NCBI RefSeq assembly: GCF_002435945.1
Contig: NZ_DIXC01000058.1
Span: forward strand, 1-45,564
DNA: 45,564 nt
From: Mesotoga sp. UBA6090
GTDB taxonomy: Bacteria; Thermotogota; Thermotogae; Petrotogales; Kosmotogaceae
Direction of reading: 5' to 3'
Both the position numbers and the translations under genes were made by a program. Shown piece by piece: positions 25,364 to 33,218 of this stretch (positions are counted from its first letter, which is position 1; the number at the start of each line of letters is the position of its first letter). The notes under the pieces are model-generated. The model did no database searches. It saw nothing but the letters and a program-made list of their open reading frames with translations, and was not told where the DNA came from.

Positions 25364-27057
25364 TTTTGAATATTGATCTGAACAAAAAATCTTCAAACAA
25401 AGAAGAATACAGACACTTTGTTGCAGGAAGAACTCTTTCATCAAGGCTCATAGCTAAATATGTTCGGCCAGATATACATCCACTCAGTCGAAAGAACGTA
25501 CTTGTAATATGTCCGGCTTCGTTTGCAGGAACTCCAGTACCGAATTCAAATAGGCTTTCAATTGGTGCGAAGAGTCCTCTTACAGGAGGAATAAAGGAAT
25601 CGAACATAGGAGGGAGAGTTCCTGATCTGATTGCTAGAAATGGTATAAGGGCAATAACAGTTTCTGGTGCACTTGAAGAACTGTCAGTATTGATAATAGA
25701 CAAAGGAAACTGCAGATTCGAAAAAGCTCCTGAGCTAAAGGGTCTTATGAACTACGAACTGTTTGAGAAGCTTCACGAGAAATATGGAAAAAATGCCGGC
25801 ATACTTGGAATAGGACCTGCCGGTGAAAATAGGTTGATTAACTCCACCATTTCAGGCAACGATCTTGAAGGTCATGCTTCTCGTCATGCAGGCAGAGGGG
25901 GAATGGGAGCGGTCATGGGAAGCAAGAACATAAAAGCCATTATTTTCTTGGAACCAGGCTCTCCTATGATTATGCCTCCTGAAGAAACCAAAAAAGAATT
26001 CCTTAAAGTATCTAGGGATTTCGCGCAAAGAATAATAAAGAGCAAGGTAAACATGACCTTATTCAGTAATCTTTCTCTAGTGAGTTTTATTAACAGACTC
26101 GGCGCCCTTCCAATCAGAAATTATAGAGAGTCATCTTCAGAAGAAGCTCTAGCGTTGTCCGGCGAGAATATCGTTGATGAACTGAAATCGAGAGGGGGAA
26201 GGATGGGGCATGCCTGCTCCAAAGGTTGTGTGGTTCGATGTTCAAACATTATCCATGACAAGGATGGAGAATATGTTACTTCGGGATTCGAATATGAATC
26301 GACAGTAATGTTAGGATCAAATCTAGGAATCTTTGACTTCGATAAAGTTGCACCGCTTGAAAGATTCTGCGACGACTTTGGGCTTGATACAATTGAGACA
26401 GGCGCCTCATTCGCAGTAGCAGCGGAAGCTGGCCTCGCAGAATTTGGAAACGCTGAAAGCTTTAGCGCTCTTACGCATGAGATCAGATCTCTCTCGCCTT
26501 TTGGAAGGCTTCTTGCTTCCGGATCTGGTCTAGTGGGGAAGGTCTTCGGTATAACAAGGGTTCCTGCTGTCAAGAACCAATCAATGGCCGCTTATGACCC
26601 AAGAGGTCTTAAAGGAACAGGAACAACCTATGCTACTTCAACAATGGGTGCCGACCATACAGCTGGAAACGTTTTTCCAGCAGTTAGCAAAGTGGACGTT
26701 CGAACTGGAGAAGGGCAGGTTGCAGAGTCATTATATAGGCAAATAATGTACACGGCTTTTGATATGTTTCTCTGCATATATGCGGGTACTACGGAAGAGA
26801 ACCTTGACACTATTGCAACGTTGGTAAATCTCTTTTATGGTGAGCATATAACTAAAGAAGATATCTTCGAAATCGCCAAGAATACTATCGTTCTTGAAAC
26901 GAAATTCAACGAAGCTTGTGGATTGAATTCCAAACACAACGTAATGCCGGAGTTCTTCGTTGAAGAGAAAGACAGCCGTGGCGACCAGTATGATGTGCCA
27001 AATTCAGAGCTTCAAGAAGCGCCAAAGATACTGAAAGATCTTGAAATAAGAAAGTGA
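25360..27057 (+). CDS. Aldehyde ferredoxin oxidoreductase (tungsten type)
   Basis: 565 residues, somewhat short of the roughly 600 usual. Pterin-binding N-terminal domain with VCPASFAGTPVPNSNRLSIG and the hallmark HAGRGGMGAVMGSKNIKAI (about 180-198). [4Fe-4S] cysteines are at 286, 290 and 294 (ACSKGCVVRC, CX3CX3C), with a likely fourth at 472 (MFLCIYAG). GFEYESTVMLGSNLGI and DTIETG are also family hallmarks. It oxidises aldehydes to acids with ferredoxin at a bis-pterin tungsten centre in the cytoplasm. Last gene of the operon, coupled to the EamA gene; I infer it removes the aldehyde made by the class II aldolase. Requires W/Mo cofactor, relevant to the riboswitch at 12066. Confidence 0.92.
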   Translation: MILNIDLNKKSSNKEEYRHFVAGRTLSSRLIAKYVRPDIHPLSRKNVLVICPASFAGTPVPNSNRLSIGAKSPLTGGIKESNIGGRVPDLIARNGIRAITVSGALEELSVLIIDKGNCRFEKAPELKGLMNYELFEKLHEKYGKNAGILGIGPAGENRLINSTISGNDLEGHASRHAGRGGMGAVMGSKNIKAIIFLEPGSPMIMPPEETKKEFLKVSRDFAQRIIKSKVNMTLFSNLSLVSFINRLGALPIRNYRESSSEEALALSGENIVDELKSRGGRMGHACSKGCVVRCSNIIHDKDGEYVTSGFEYESTVMLGSNLGIFDFDKVAPLERFCDDFGLDTIETGASFAVAAEAGLAEFGNAESFSALTHEIRSLSPFGRLLASGSGLVGKVFGITRVPAVKNQSMAAYDPRGLKGTGTTYATSTMGADHTAGNVFPAVSKVDVRTGEGQVAESLYRQIMYTAFDMFLCIYAGTTEENLDTIATLVNLFYGEHITKEDIFEIAKNTIVLETKFNEACGLNSKHNVMPEFFVEEKDSRGDQYDVPNSELQEAPKILKDLEIRK

Positions 27058-27100
27058 AACTTCAAACGAAAGGATTCATAACGAAATGTCACAAATGAAC

Positions 27101-27122
27101 GGCCCGGAGAATCCTCCGGGCC
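27101..27122. terminator. Bidirectional terminator
   Basis: Perfect 9-bp stem GGCCCGGAG / CTCCGGGCC with loop AATC, followed by TCTTAATATT. It lies between the AOR gene (plus) and the small membrane protein gene (minus). Confidence 0.8.
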
Positions 27123-27130
27123 TCTTAATA

Positions 27131-27307
27131 TTAAGACTCCGACTTAGTCTTTTTGCCTTTGTCCATAAAGGCGACAAGGACCATAATGGCACCACCGATC
27201 CATAAGAAAACGATATGCCAGCCAGGCACAACAACAGTTCCAATTGAAGCTAGAAGAGCCACAACCAGGAAAACCACACCGGCGAGCATCAATACCATTC
27301 TTGACAT
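27131..27307 (-). CDS. Small two-helix membrane protein (58 residues)
   Basis: Start at ATG 27307 with AGGAGGGG upstream; a GTG three codons earlier overlaps that site. 58 residues: two hydrophobic helices (about 4-24 and 29-47) joined by a short PGW turn, then a basic tail DKGKKTKSES. No family recognised. Monocistronic, ending at a terminator shared with the AOR operon. Confidence 0.65.
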   Translation of the reverse strand: MSRMVLMLAGVVFLVVALLASIGTVVVPGWHIVFLWIGGAIMVLVAFMDKGKKTKSES

Positions 27308-27545
27308 AATGACCACCCCTCCTGTTCACAGGTATCTGGTACAATTTTGGCTCCATCTACTATAGTAATTTTATCACAACTTCACGCTAGAAAGACCATT
27401 TTCGCAGAAAGAATCTCTCCTTAGCTTTCTAGGTAACCATTACAGGTAGGTTATTCACTTGCACTGGTCGATTTCGGTGTCAAGATCTATGTAGACCGCC
27501 AAGTTCTTTTGTCATCTCTTTGGGAGGCGATTCATAAACTAGACT

Positions 27546-28303
27546 ATAGATTGGCTCCTTGAAGGTCCTTCATGAGTCGAATATAGAACAAGATTAGATC
27601 TTCTCTTACAGGATGAAAAGGACGAAAATGTTATTGAATCACGTATGAAAATGCTCACCAGAGACAAAATCATTGATCACCGAACTTCAAGACTGGCCCC
27701 GTTCTGTATTGACAAGCCACAAGAATGCCAGCCGTCTGATTCACAAATTGACATTTCTGGCTGATCTTGGGATAAGAAAAGATGATCCCGGGGTTGAAGA
27801 AATCGTTGAGAAGATACTTGGACATCGCTCTTCACAGGGTCCTTTTCAGGCTCTCATGAATATTCCTGCAAAATTCGGCGGTTCGGGAACAGATCAGTTT
27901 GCCTGGGCGCTGTGTGATGCACCGGTAATACTTTATTCGCTAGCAGGAATAGGACTCTAAGACGATGCAAGAGTGCTTTAGTCGCCGAATATCTAGCAGA
28001 ACAAATAAGGGACAACGGCTGGCCATGCGTCGCGTCACCTTAGCTAGGAAGCTTTACCGGACCTGGTAGAAGACAAGACCCTTGCCCGTACGCCACTCTC
28101 GTCATGACGAAACTCCTACTCGAAATCCCTGAATTCCTTGGTAGTACGGAAGCCAAACTCGGGCTATAATCACTTCTCTCACTATGGGAAAGAAGAAGAG
28201 ATTATCATCCATTCATTTTCTACATGGGTACGGATTTCTGTAAACTTAAGTCTCCCGAAGTTTGGTTCGACATACTTCATGTGCTGGATGTCGTCTCGAG
28301 ATC
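27546..28303 (+). pseudogene. Decayed gene of the prenyltransferase-like family often labelled nitrogen-fixation protein NifH
   Basis: Pieces of one protein can be read in order by changing frame. IDWLLEGPS-stop-VEYRTRLDLLLQ comes first (TGA at 27573-27575 replacing Trp) and runs to LTRDKIID. From about 27673 WPRSVLTSHKNASRLIHKL runs to YSLAGIGL and a stop at 27958. LVAEYLAEQIRDNGWPCVASP (split at 27990-28035) follows, then LGSFTGPGRRQDPCPYATL to AKLGL-stop. The last piece is LLSLWERRRDYHPFIFYMG to KLKSPEVWFDILHVLDVVSR. At least one nonsense and three frameshift changes are needed, and the last 40-60 residues are missing. Intact homologues are about 300 residues and are not nitrogenase; their function is unknown to me. 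Confidence 0.75.
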
Positions 28304-28308
28304 TGGGC

Positions 28309-28660
28309 TTTAGAGGGGTTGGGGATTGTGGCAGGTAGGGGGTTAGTAAGAGCAAGAAAAACTGTTTGACCGTTGAGCGTTTCTCCGTTCGCCGAAGAGA
28401 GCCTGTTCTTTGTTACAGAGCGAGGATCTGTTCCTCGTTCTTGGTTAAGATCAAATACCAAGAACACGAGATTCTGAATCAAGTTCAGAATGACAGAATT
28501 AGTAGTGAGTCTCGGGACTCGAGTCTGGGGTCTCGCGAACAGAAACGGCTCAGCAATTCAAGGTTTTACTGCAACTGATGAAGTTATCCCGACATCGGCT
28601 TTTGGAATTCCCTCACTCTGTCATCCCAAACTTGTTTCGGGATCTGGTTCCAAGAACGAA
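28309..28660. repeat. Cluster of palindromic dispersed-repeat (REP/BIME-like) units
   Basis: Hairpins seen: CGAGGA/TCCTCG; GTTCTTGGT (28437-28445) with ACCAAGAAC (28457-28465); GAGTC-TCGG-GACTC. The unit GATTCTGAATCAAGTTCAGAAT (28470-28491), followed by GACA, is a diverged inverted copy of TGTCATCCCAAACTTGTTTC… at 28619-28645, and CCAAGAAC recurs beside each. The form TGTCATnCTGAACTTGnTTCAGnATCT is a common non-coding dispersed repeat of bacterial genomes. No gene lies in this stretch. Confidence 0.6.
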
Positions 28661-28792
28661 CCACGAAGAAAGAACAATGACCGCTTTTCGTTGAACTCTC
28701 TTCCAAGATATGTAAGCCATAGGAGGAACCATGTAACAACATAACATATGGCTATTGCAATCTCTAGTCTTTGTCTTTCCTCCAGTTGAAGG

Positions 28793-29125
28793 TTCCTTTA
28801 CCCTCTCCATTGTGTTGTTTGTGCGTGATCTAAGTATCTCTTCTCTTGTTATTTTCGGATTGCTCATGAATCTGTATGCGCTCTTGATTTCAGACCAGCT
28901 TTCAAAACTTTCCAGAATGCTGTTTTCACTGTTTCTCACAAAAGCCTCTGAGATACTCTTCAGTCTCTTGTCACCAAAATCGCTTTCTTCAAACTCATCA
29001 CTTATCCCAATCACTGAGATCACCTCCATACCGCATTAAAAGAAGAATTCACAATGTTCGACAATCTATGTTCTTAATCTATCACTTCGCTTGCCTTTTC
29101 TCCAATACTTGTGGGTAATGATGAG
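28793..29125 (-). mobile_element. IS4/Tn5-type insertion sequence remnant
   Basis: The minus frame from ATG 29029 encodes about 79 residues of the transposase DNA-binding region (DEFEESDFGDKRL, ESWSEIKSAYRFMSNPKIT, REEILRSRTNNTMERV). This is the N-terminus of Tn5/IS50-like IS4-family transposases; the catalytic DDE domain is absent, and after residue 79 the frame runs into unrelated sequence. On the outer side, ACTTGTGGGTAATGATGAG (29107-29125), read on the minus strand, ends in CACAAGT and matches the 19-bp Tn5 outside end at about 13 positions, so it is the likely IS terminus. The other end is lost. Inactive. Confidence 0.7.
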
Positions 29126-29541
29126 TTTCCAACGGGCTAGACACCGGTATAGGATTTGTATGGGGACTTGTAACGGATATCGTCAACAACATCGGCGGAA
29201 ACAACAAGCTGCTAATAACATTCGATAACTTCACGACCCATCCGCTTTCATCTTCCCTCTCTGCGAAGATCGCCATGATGATGGCTACCAAGCTAACTGT
29301 GGAAGGGAATTCGACTGTCACAATCTTTGCCGAAACATCTGCAATCTTCACAACCTATGTACCGAGTGGTGATGAAGTGACCTATTTACCGCAGGCTCCT
29401 GAATCCATACCCATTGTTGCAGCATCCAACGTCGGTGGAGGGAAAGTCGTGGCGGTCTCCAGCACGTATGCACTCACAGGAACCTTAATGAGAATCGTTC
29501 AGGGAAACACCGACCTCTTCAGGGCCATCGTCGACTGGTAA
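29126..29541 (+). pseudogene. 3' fragment of a surface or exported protein gene, cut by the IS
   Basis: The frame opens right at the IS end and reads GLDTGIGFVWGLVTDIV, NNKLLITFDNFTTHPLSSSL, then TVEGNSTVTIFAE, ending GGGKVVAVSSTYALTG…LFRAIVDW. The ending (an alpha/beta segment with GGGKVVAVSS…N..LF.AIV.W) resembles the C-terminus of DUF4350/GldG-like Rossmann domains in exported proteins. There is no start codon with a ribosome site. I infer insertion of the IS into the gene and later loss of the 5' part. Confidence 0.6.
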
Positions 29542-29561
29542 ATCATTTATTAGAAGCGTAG

Positions 29562-30131
29562 TTACTCTAAGCTGCCGGACTTGTCATTTCTCTCAGGCTT
29601 GATAATAATGTACTTATCGAAAAGCCAGACGGTGAGAATTCCGCATGCGATACCGATAACAGCGCCGGCAATAACATCCGAGATAAAGCTGAAATAGACG
29701 TACACTTCTGCCAGAGCTATTAGAGAAGAAAGTAGAACTAGCGGAACCCTGAGCATCTTGACGCTGTTCCATAAGACGACAGTGTAGGCAAAAGCTACGG
29801 CGACCGGAGAAGAGGGAAAGGAGTAAGTCTCGGGAATTGGAAAGATGATAGTATACCCCTCGATAAACTCTAGCGGCCGCAGCCTCCCGAAAACGGGCTT
29901 AAGGATAATGAAGACAATGAGCAGACTTATGCCGAGTCCAAGCGAAGTCATATATCCAGCTCTGCGAAATCTCTTATCGAAGAGCAGAAAGACCGTGAGA
30001 AGGATCCATACTAAGGACCCCCTCTCGAGAAACAGCATGAAAGAGAGGAAAAGATCCATGAACTGGCCAGACATAACTGCATTAAGCGAATCCATAATCG
30101 AAAGCTCAATCTGATTCAGCACATCCCACAT
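29562..30131 (-). CDS. PAP2-fold membrane protein lacking catalytic residues
   Basis: 189 residues with five to six hydrophobic segments. Motif C1 is kept (KPVFGRLRP), but C2, normally PSGH, is FPSSPVA (His to Pro). C3, normally SRxxxxxHxxxD, reads AEVYVYFSFISD (Arg to Glu, His to Ser, Asp kept). Thus the nucleophile His and the phosphate-binding Arg of lipid phosphate phosphatases are gone. It probably no longer hydrolyses phosphate esters; a lipid-binding or other role is possible. Frame and length are intact, arguing for retained function rather than decay. Confidence 0.8.
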   Translation of the reverse strand: MWDVLNQIELSIMDSLNAVMSGQFMDLFLSFMLFLERGSLVWILLTVFLLFDKRFRRAGYMTSLGLGISLLIVFIILKPVFGRLRPLEFIEGYTIIFPIPETYSFPSSPVAVAFAYTVVLWNSVKMLRVPLVLLSSLIALAEVYVYFSFISDVIAGAVIGIACGILTVWLFDKYIIIKPERNDKSGSLE

Positions 30132-30160
30132 TCCAGAACACCACCATAATCTCTAAGAAA

Positions 30161-30183
30161 AGAGGCGGCTCCAGACCGCCTCT
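30161..30183 (-). terminator. Rho-independent terminator of the tyrosine phosphatase gene
   Basis: 8-bp stem AGAGGCGG / CCGCCTCT with a 7-base loop. On the minus strand it is followed by TTTTCTTAG, 26 bases past the stop at 30210. Confidence 0.8.
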
Positions 30184-30209
30184 CGATAATAACACTCTCT
30201 ATGGAACTA

Positions 30210-31265
30210 TTATCTAAGAATATCCTGAATTGCAGCGATCTCGGTGTAAGAGAGACCTGCTTTCTTCGTCAGGTAGTCTAGAGCAACGCTCTTCACATTG
30301 ACATCGTCGACGGGATTACCGTTGTTCATTAGTACGAAGAGATCTGCGATGATCTTTCTTACTGCGTCGTAAGCTGCGGTCCCCGGTACGACATTGTAGT
30401 AGTTCTCGTAAGACCTGACATAATCGGCATAGATCTCGTCGGTCTTCGCGTTCATGATTGCGCCAAGCAGAGCCGATGCAATTCCTGCTCTATCCTTGCC
30501 TTCGACACAGTGAATCAGGTATGGCGGCTCGTGAGCTATCATGAATCTTAGGCCCTCTCCGAGCTCCCTCGCAAAGTCGTCTGCGAGAGGATCGACACTC
30601 ATGTTCAAATTGATGAGGTTGCCGGCCTCGCTGATGGACTTGTAGTACTCTGAGTATTCAAGATTTGATGCGAGCTCTTCATCTGAGTCGGAGAGATTGA
30701 TAACCGTCTTGATACCGGCCCGCTCGATAAGAGCCGACGCGTAAGGAGCCCTGGGATCGTCTATCGAAGGATGGGAGCATCTGTAAAGCTTACCCGGAGC
30801 GATATCTCCGAGGGTAATCTCTCTGAAGTTCGCGAAAACCTCATCGCTCGCGTAATCTTCCCTTACGTCGCTTCTCACAAGGTGTCTTATCTCCAGTTCA
30901 TCCTTGTAAGCTCCCTTCTCGACCAGACCCATGTAAACGGGACTTCCAACTTCCAATCCGTAAGTCTTTGCGAAGTTACCATAGTTGATAGCGAGAAGAA
31001 CATGCGCGTCGGAGTATCTTGCAAGAGGCTGTCCTCTGTCGACATCACCATATGTTGTTACGAATGGTACCATGATTGTGGTTGTACCCATTGTTACATA
31101 AACCAAGTCTCCTGCTTCAATAGCGGCGTAAACAACTGCTTCCATGGGGATATTCGTATGAACGTTACCGTACTTATCAATTTCGGCTACTGCGCCAACT
31201 ATTCCGGCGAGCATCAAAGCCGACAGAATTACAAATACACCCAGTAAAAACCCTCTCTTAAGCAT
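30210..31265 (-). CDS. Exported protein: SAM-hydroxide-adenosyltransferase-like domain fused to a tyrosine phosphatase
   Basis: 351 residues. An N-terminal hydrophobic signal (GFLLGVFVILSALMLAGIVGAVA) is followed, at about 25-120, by a segment resembling the C-terminal barrel of SAM hydroxide adenosyltransferases (DUF62): AEIDKYGNVHTNIP, TTYGDVDRGQPLARY, LLAINYGNFAKTYGLEVGSPV. From about 145 it is a Y_phosphatase3-type protein phosphatase: GKLYRCSHP, KTVINLSDSDEE and the P-loop HCVEGKDRAG (about 252-261), with nucleophile Cys and Arg intact. It would act outside the cytoplasm on phosphotyrosine or another phosphate monoester. A ribosome site GGTGGAGG precedes the ATG; monocistronic. Confidence 0.78.
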   Translation of the reverse strand: MLKRGFLLGVFVILSALMLAGIVGAVAEIDKYGNVHTNIPMEAVVYAAIEAGDLVYVTMGTTTIMVPFVTTYGDVDRGQPLARYSDAHVLLAINYGNFAKTYGLEVGSPVYMGLVEKGAYKDELEIRHLVRSDVREDYASDEVFANFREITLGDIAPGKLYRCSHPSIDDPRAPYASALIERAGIKTVINLSDSDEELASNLEYSEYYKSISEAGNLINLNMSVDPLADDFARELGEGLRFMIAHEPPYLIHCVEGKDRAGIASALLGAIMNAKTDEIYADYVRSYENYYNVVPGTAAYDAVRKIIADLFVLMNNGNPVDDVNVKSVALDYLTKKAGLSYTEIAAIQDILR

Positions 31266-31669
31266 ACAACACCTCCACCTATCCTTTTAGACGTTAAGGT
31301 ATTTGCACCACAATTATATCACTGGCCACTTTTAATCACGAAAAGGCGAATTCTCTTTGCCGAATTCACTTGATAATCATCTTACACTGCGTGGACTCAA
31401 TACTCAAGACAAACATCTTCTGATATACAGTTTATACCACACATAGAGCCGTAGAGGAACGAATGAAGAAGTGTGTCTCACAAAACCAAATGATAAGGAT
31501 GCTGTTAACAATAACCGTCTATCAGTCTACCTGTAAAATTGATTAATGAAAGAGAGACTTCATCCACCGGAAAATCCTGACTTCTACAGTTCTTGGCTCT
31601 GAGTTTTTCCAGCGTTCTCACTCTCTTTTTGCTTACGAACAAAGGGGGTCGTAAGCGCAACGGTCCATC
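31266..31669. other. 404-bp non-coding interval with one hairpin
   Basis: No gene found. It holds the upstream region of the phosphatase gene and, at 31631-31656, a perfect 8-bp inverted repeat GCTTACGA / TCGTAAGC just past the 3' end of the GNAT gene. No T-run follows on either strand in the right place, so I do not call it a terminator. Confidence 0.5.
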
Positions 31670-32275
31670 TCAATTGTTTTGCCTCTTAGTATTTCTAATC
31701 ATGCTCCAGGATTTGAGTTCGGACGATATTTCAACTTCCCTGGCAACGGAAAAGCCAAAGGATTCGTAGAAGCCTGCATTTGAAGGATTCTGGGTTTCCA
31801 AATAACCCGGAAGTCCTCTGGAGTCTGCTTCACGGATAAAGAAGTTCATCAGTTTCTTTCCTATTCCCATTCTCTGTTTTCGAGGTAAAACAGCTAGCAA
31901 GATAAGGTGAAGGTGCTGATCTTGTATGCATTCTTTGTGAACCTTAGATACTACCCTGCCGACCTTCATAAGACGATTAAGTGACCTTGCTGGAAATGTG
32001 AGCATTTTCAAGGCTCCGCTCCTGATCCAGGCTCCAAGGCCGGGGTCTTCTTCAGAGTCAATCCATAGAATCATTCCGTTCATATCGGGTGAATCGAAAT
32101 AGGCATTTCCTTTAGCCGAATAGGCCTTGAACATTACTCCATAGATTTTCTTTACGTATTCTCTTCCTTTCTCTTTTAATATATATTTGATCATCGGGTC
32201 ATCGGCAAATGCTTCAGACAGGATTTCTATCGCTCTTGTGTGTTCTCTTACAGAAATCCTTATCGGTTCGAACAT
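31670..32275 (-). CDS. GNAT-family N-acetyltransferase
   Basis: 201 residues with the GNAT fold: strands around HLHLILLAVLP, the acetyl-CoA pyrophosphate loop RKQRMGIGKKLM (R-Q-R-x-G-x-G/K, about 132-143), then LPGYLETQNPSNAGFYESFGF, the standard beta-5/alpha-4 end. The N-terminal RISVREHTRAIEILSEAFADDPMIKYIL is typical of the subgroup acting on small amines or antibiotics. The acceptor is unknown. Confidence 0.88.
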   Translation of the reverse strand: MFEPIRISVREHTRAIEILSEAFADDPMIKYILKEKGREYVKKIYGVMFKAYSAKGNAYFDSPDMNGMILWIDSEEDPGLGAWIRSGALKMLTFPARSLNRLMKVGRVVSKVHKECIQDQHLHLILLAVLPRKQRMGIGKKLMNFFIREADSRGLPGYLETQNPSNAGFYESFGFSVAREVEISSELKSWSMIRNTKRQNN

Positions 32276-32332
32276 GCTATCACCCTTTCAGCTTGCCTCC
32301 ATGCACAATGAAGGGCTTGAGTAGCAATAAAT

Positions 32333-33100
32333 CTATAATCTCAGACAGCACTCGAGAGCTGCCCAGAAGACGCGTTCTTTGTGGCTCGAGGCCTCAGGAT
32401 GGAATCTTCTATCCCAATCTTCGCCGCTAACGTCGTCTCCCGAGGAAAGCAGCTGTCCAAAGACGACATCTCTGAACTTTGAGACGGCCATGAGGGCGGA
32501 AGCCTCCATCTCGACGGTAATACAGCCCTCATCGATCCTCTCCTTGACTATCTTCTTCGTCTCCCTGTAGAAGGCGTCGGTCGTCCAGGTCTTTCCCTTG
32601 ATATATGGAATCGATGAAGCTTCCAATGCGGCCTCTACCTTCTCTAACACCTCTGCATCCACAGTGATTTCGCGGGAAGGCTCCAGGTAATGGTAAGAGG
32701 TTCCCTCGTCTCTGATGGCAGACTGAACGACTATGATCTCTCCCCTCGGGATCTCCCTCTTCAACACTCCGCATGAGCCGCAGGCTATTGTCTTTCTAAC
32801 TCCAAGGGCGATGAGCTCCTCATAGAAGCCCGCCGCCGACGGCGCTCCAAGTCGGGGATTCAAGATCGCAACTTTGACCCCTTTGTACTCGATCTCGTAG
32901 ACGGGAAAGAATCCGACCTCGCTTCTCCTGTCAACGATCTTCTTCAGAAGACCCTTCTTCAAGAGAATCTCTATCACACCTTGATAGAAGAGAATCACCG
33001 CTCTTTCCGGCATCTCGGAGATCGAAGAGATGGCCTTCGTCGGTTCTATGACGGCTGGTCTTTCATAATCATGTTCTAGAATAGGTAAACGCTTCTCCAT
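32333..33100 (-). CDS. Nucleoside phosphorylase (uridine/purine phosphorylase family)
   Basis: I start it at ATG 33100 (MEKRLPILEHDYERP), preceded by AAGGGGG six bases away. The open frame continues to 33445 but there it is antisense to the outer-membrane protein gene. 255 residues with LGAPSAAGFYEELIALG, KTIACGSCGVL (base/phosphate site), AIRDEGTSYHYLEP, TTDAFYRET and the ribose-binding VEMEASALMAV. It cleaves a nucleoside with phosphate to base and ribose-1-phosphate (salvage). Uridine versus purine preference is not clear from sequence. Confidence 0.85.
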   Translation of the reverse strand: MEKRLPILEHDYERPAVIEPTKAISSISEMPERAVILFYQGVIEILLKKGLLKKIVDRRSEVGFFPVYEIEYKGVKVAILNPRLGAPSAAGFYEELIALGVRKTIACGSCGVLKREIPRGEIIVVQSAIRDEGTSYHYLEPSREITVDAEVLEKVEAALEASSIPYIKGKTWTTDAFYRETKKIVKERIDEGCITVEMEASALMAVSKFRDVVFGQLLSSGDDVSGEDWDRRFHPEASSHKERVFWAALECCLRL

Positions 33101-33218
33101 ATATGCCCCCTTTGCGACAATTCTAGCAGCGAAGAAGAGATCGACAATCCCCAAATGACCTGACACTATTGTAACCGAAAGCTTCATAATTGTAATCAAT
33201 ATAAACGGAGGTGGAATC

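Noticed and set aside
27546..28303. Nitrogenase NifH
   Set aside because: Only the common database label of the family says so; no P-loop or NifH cysteines are present.
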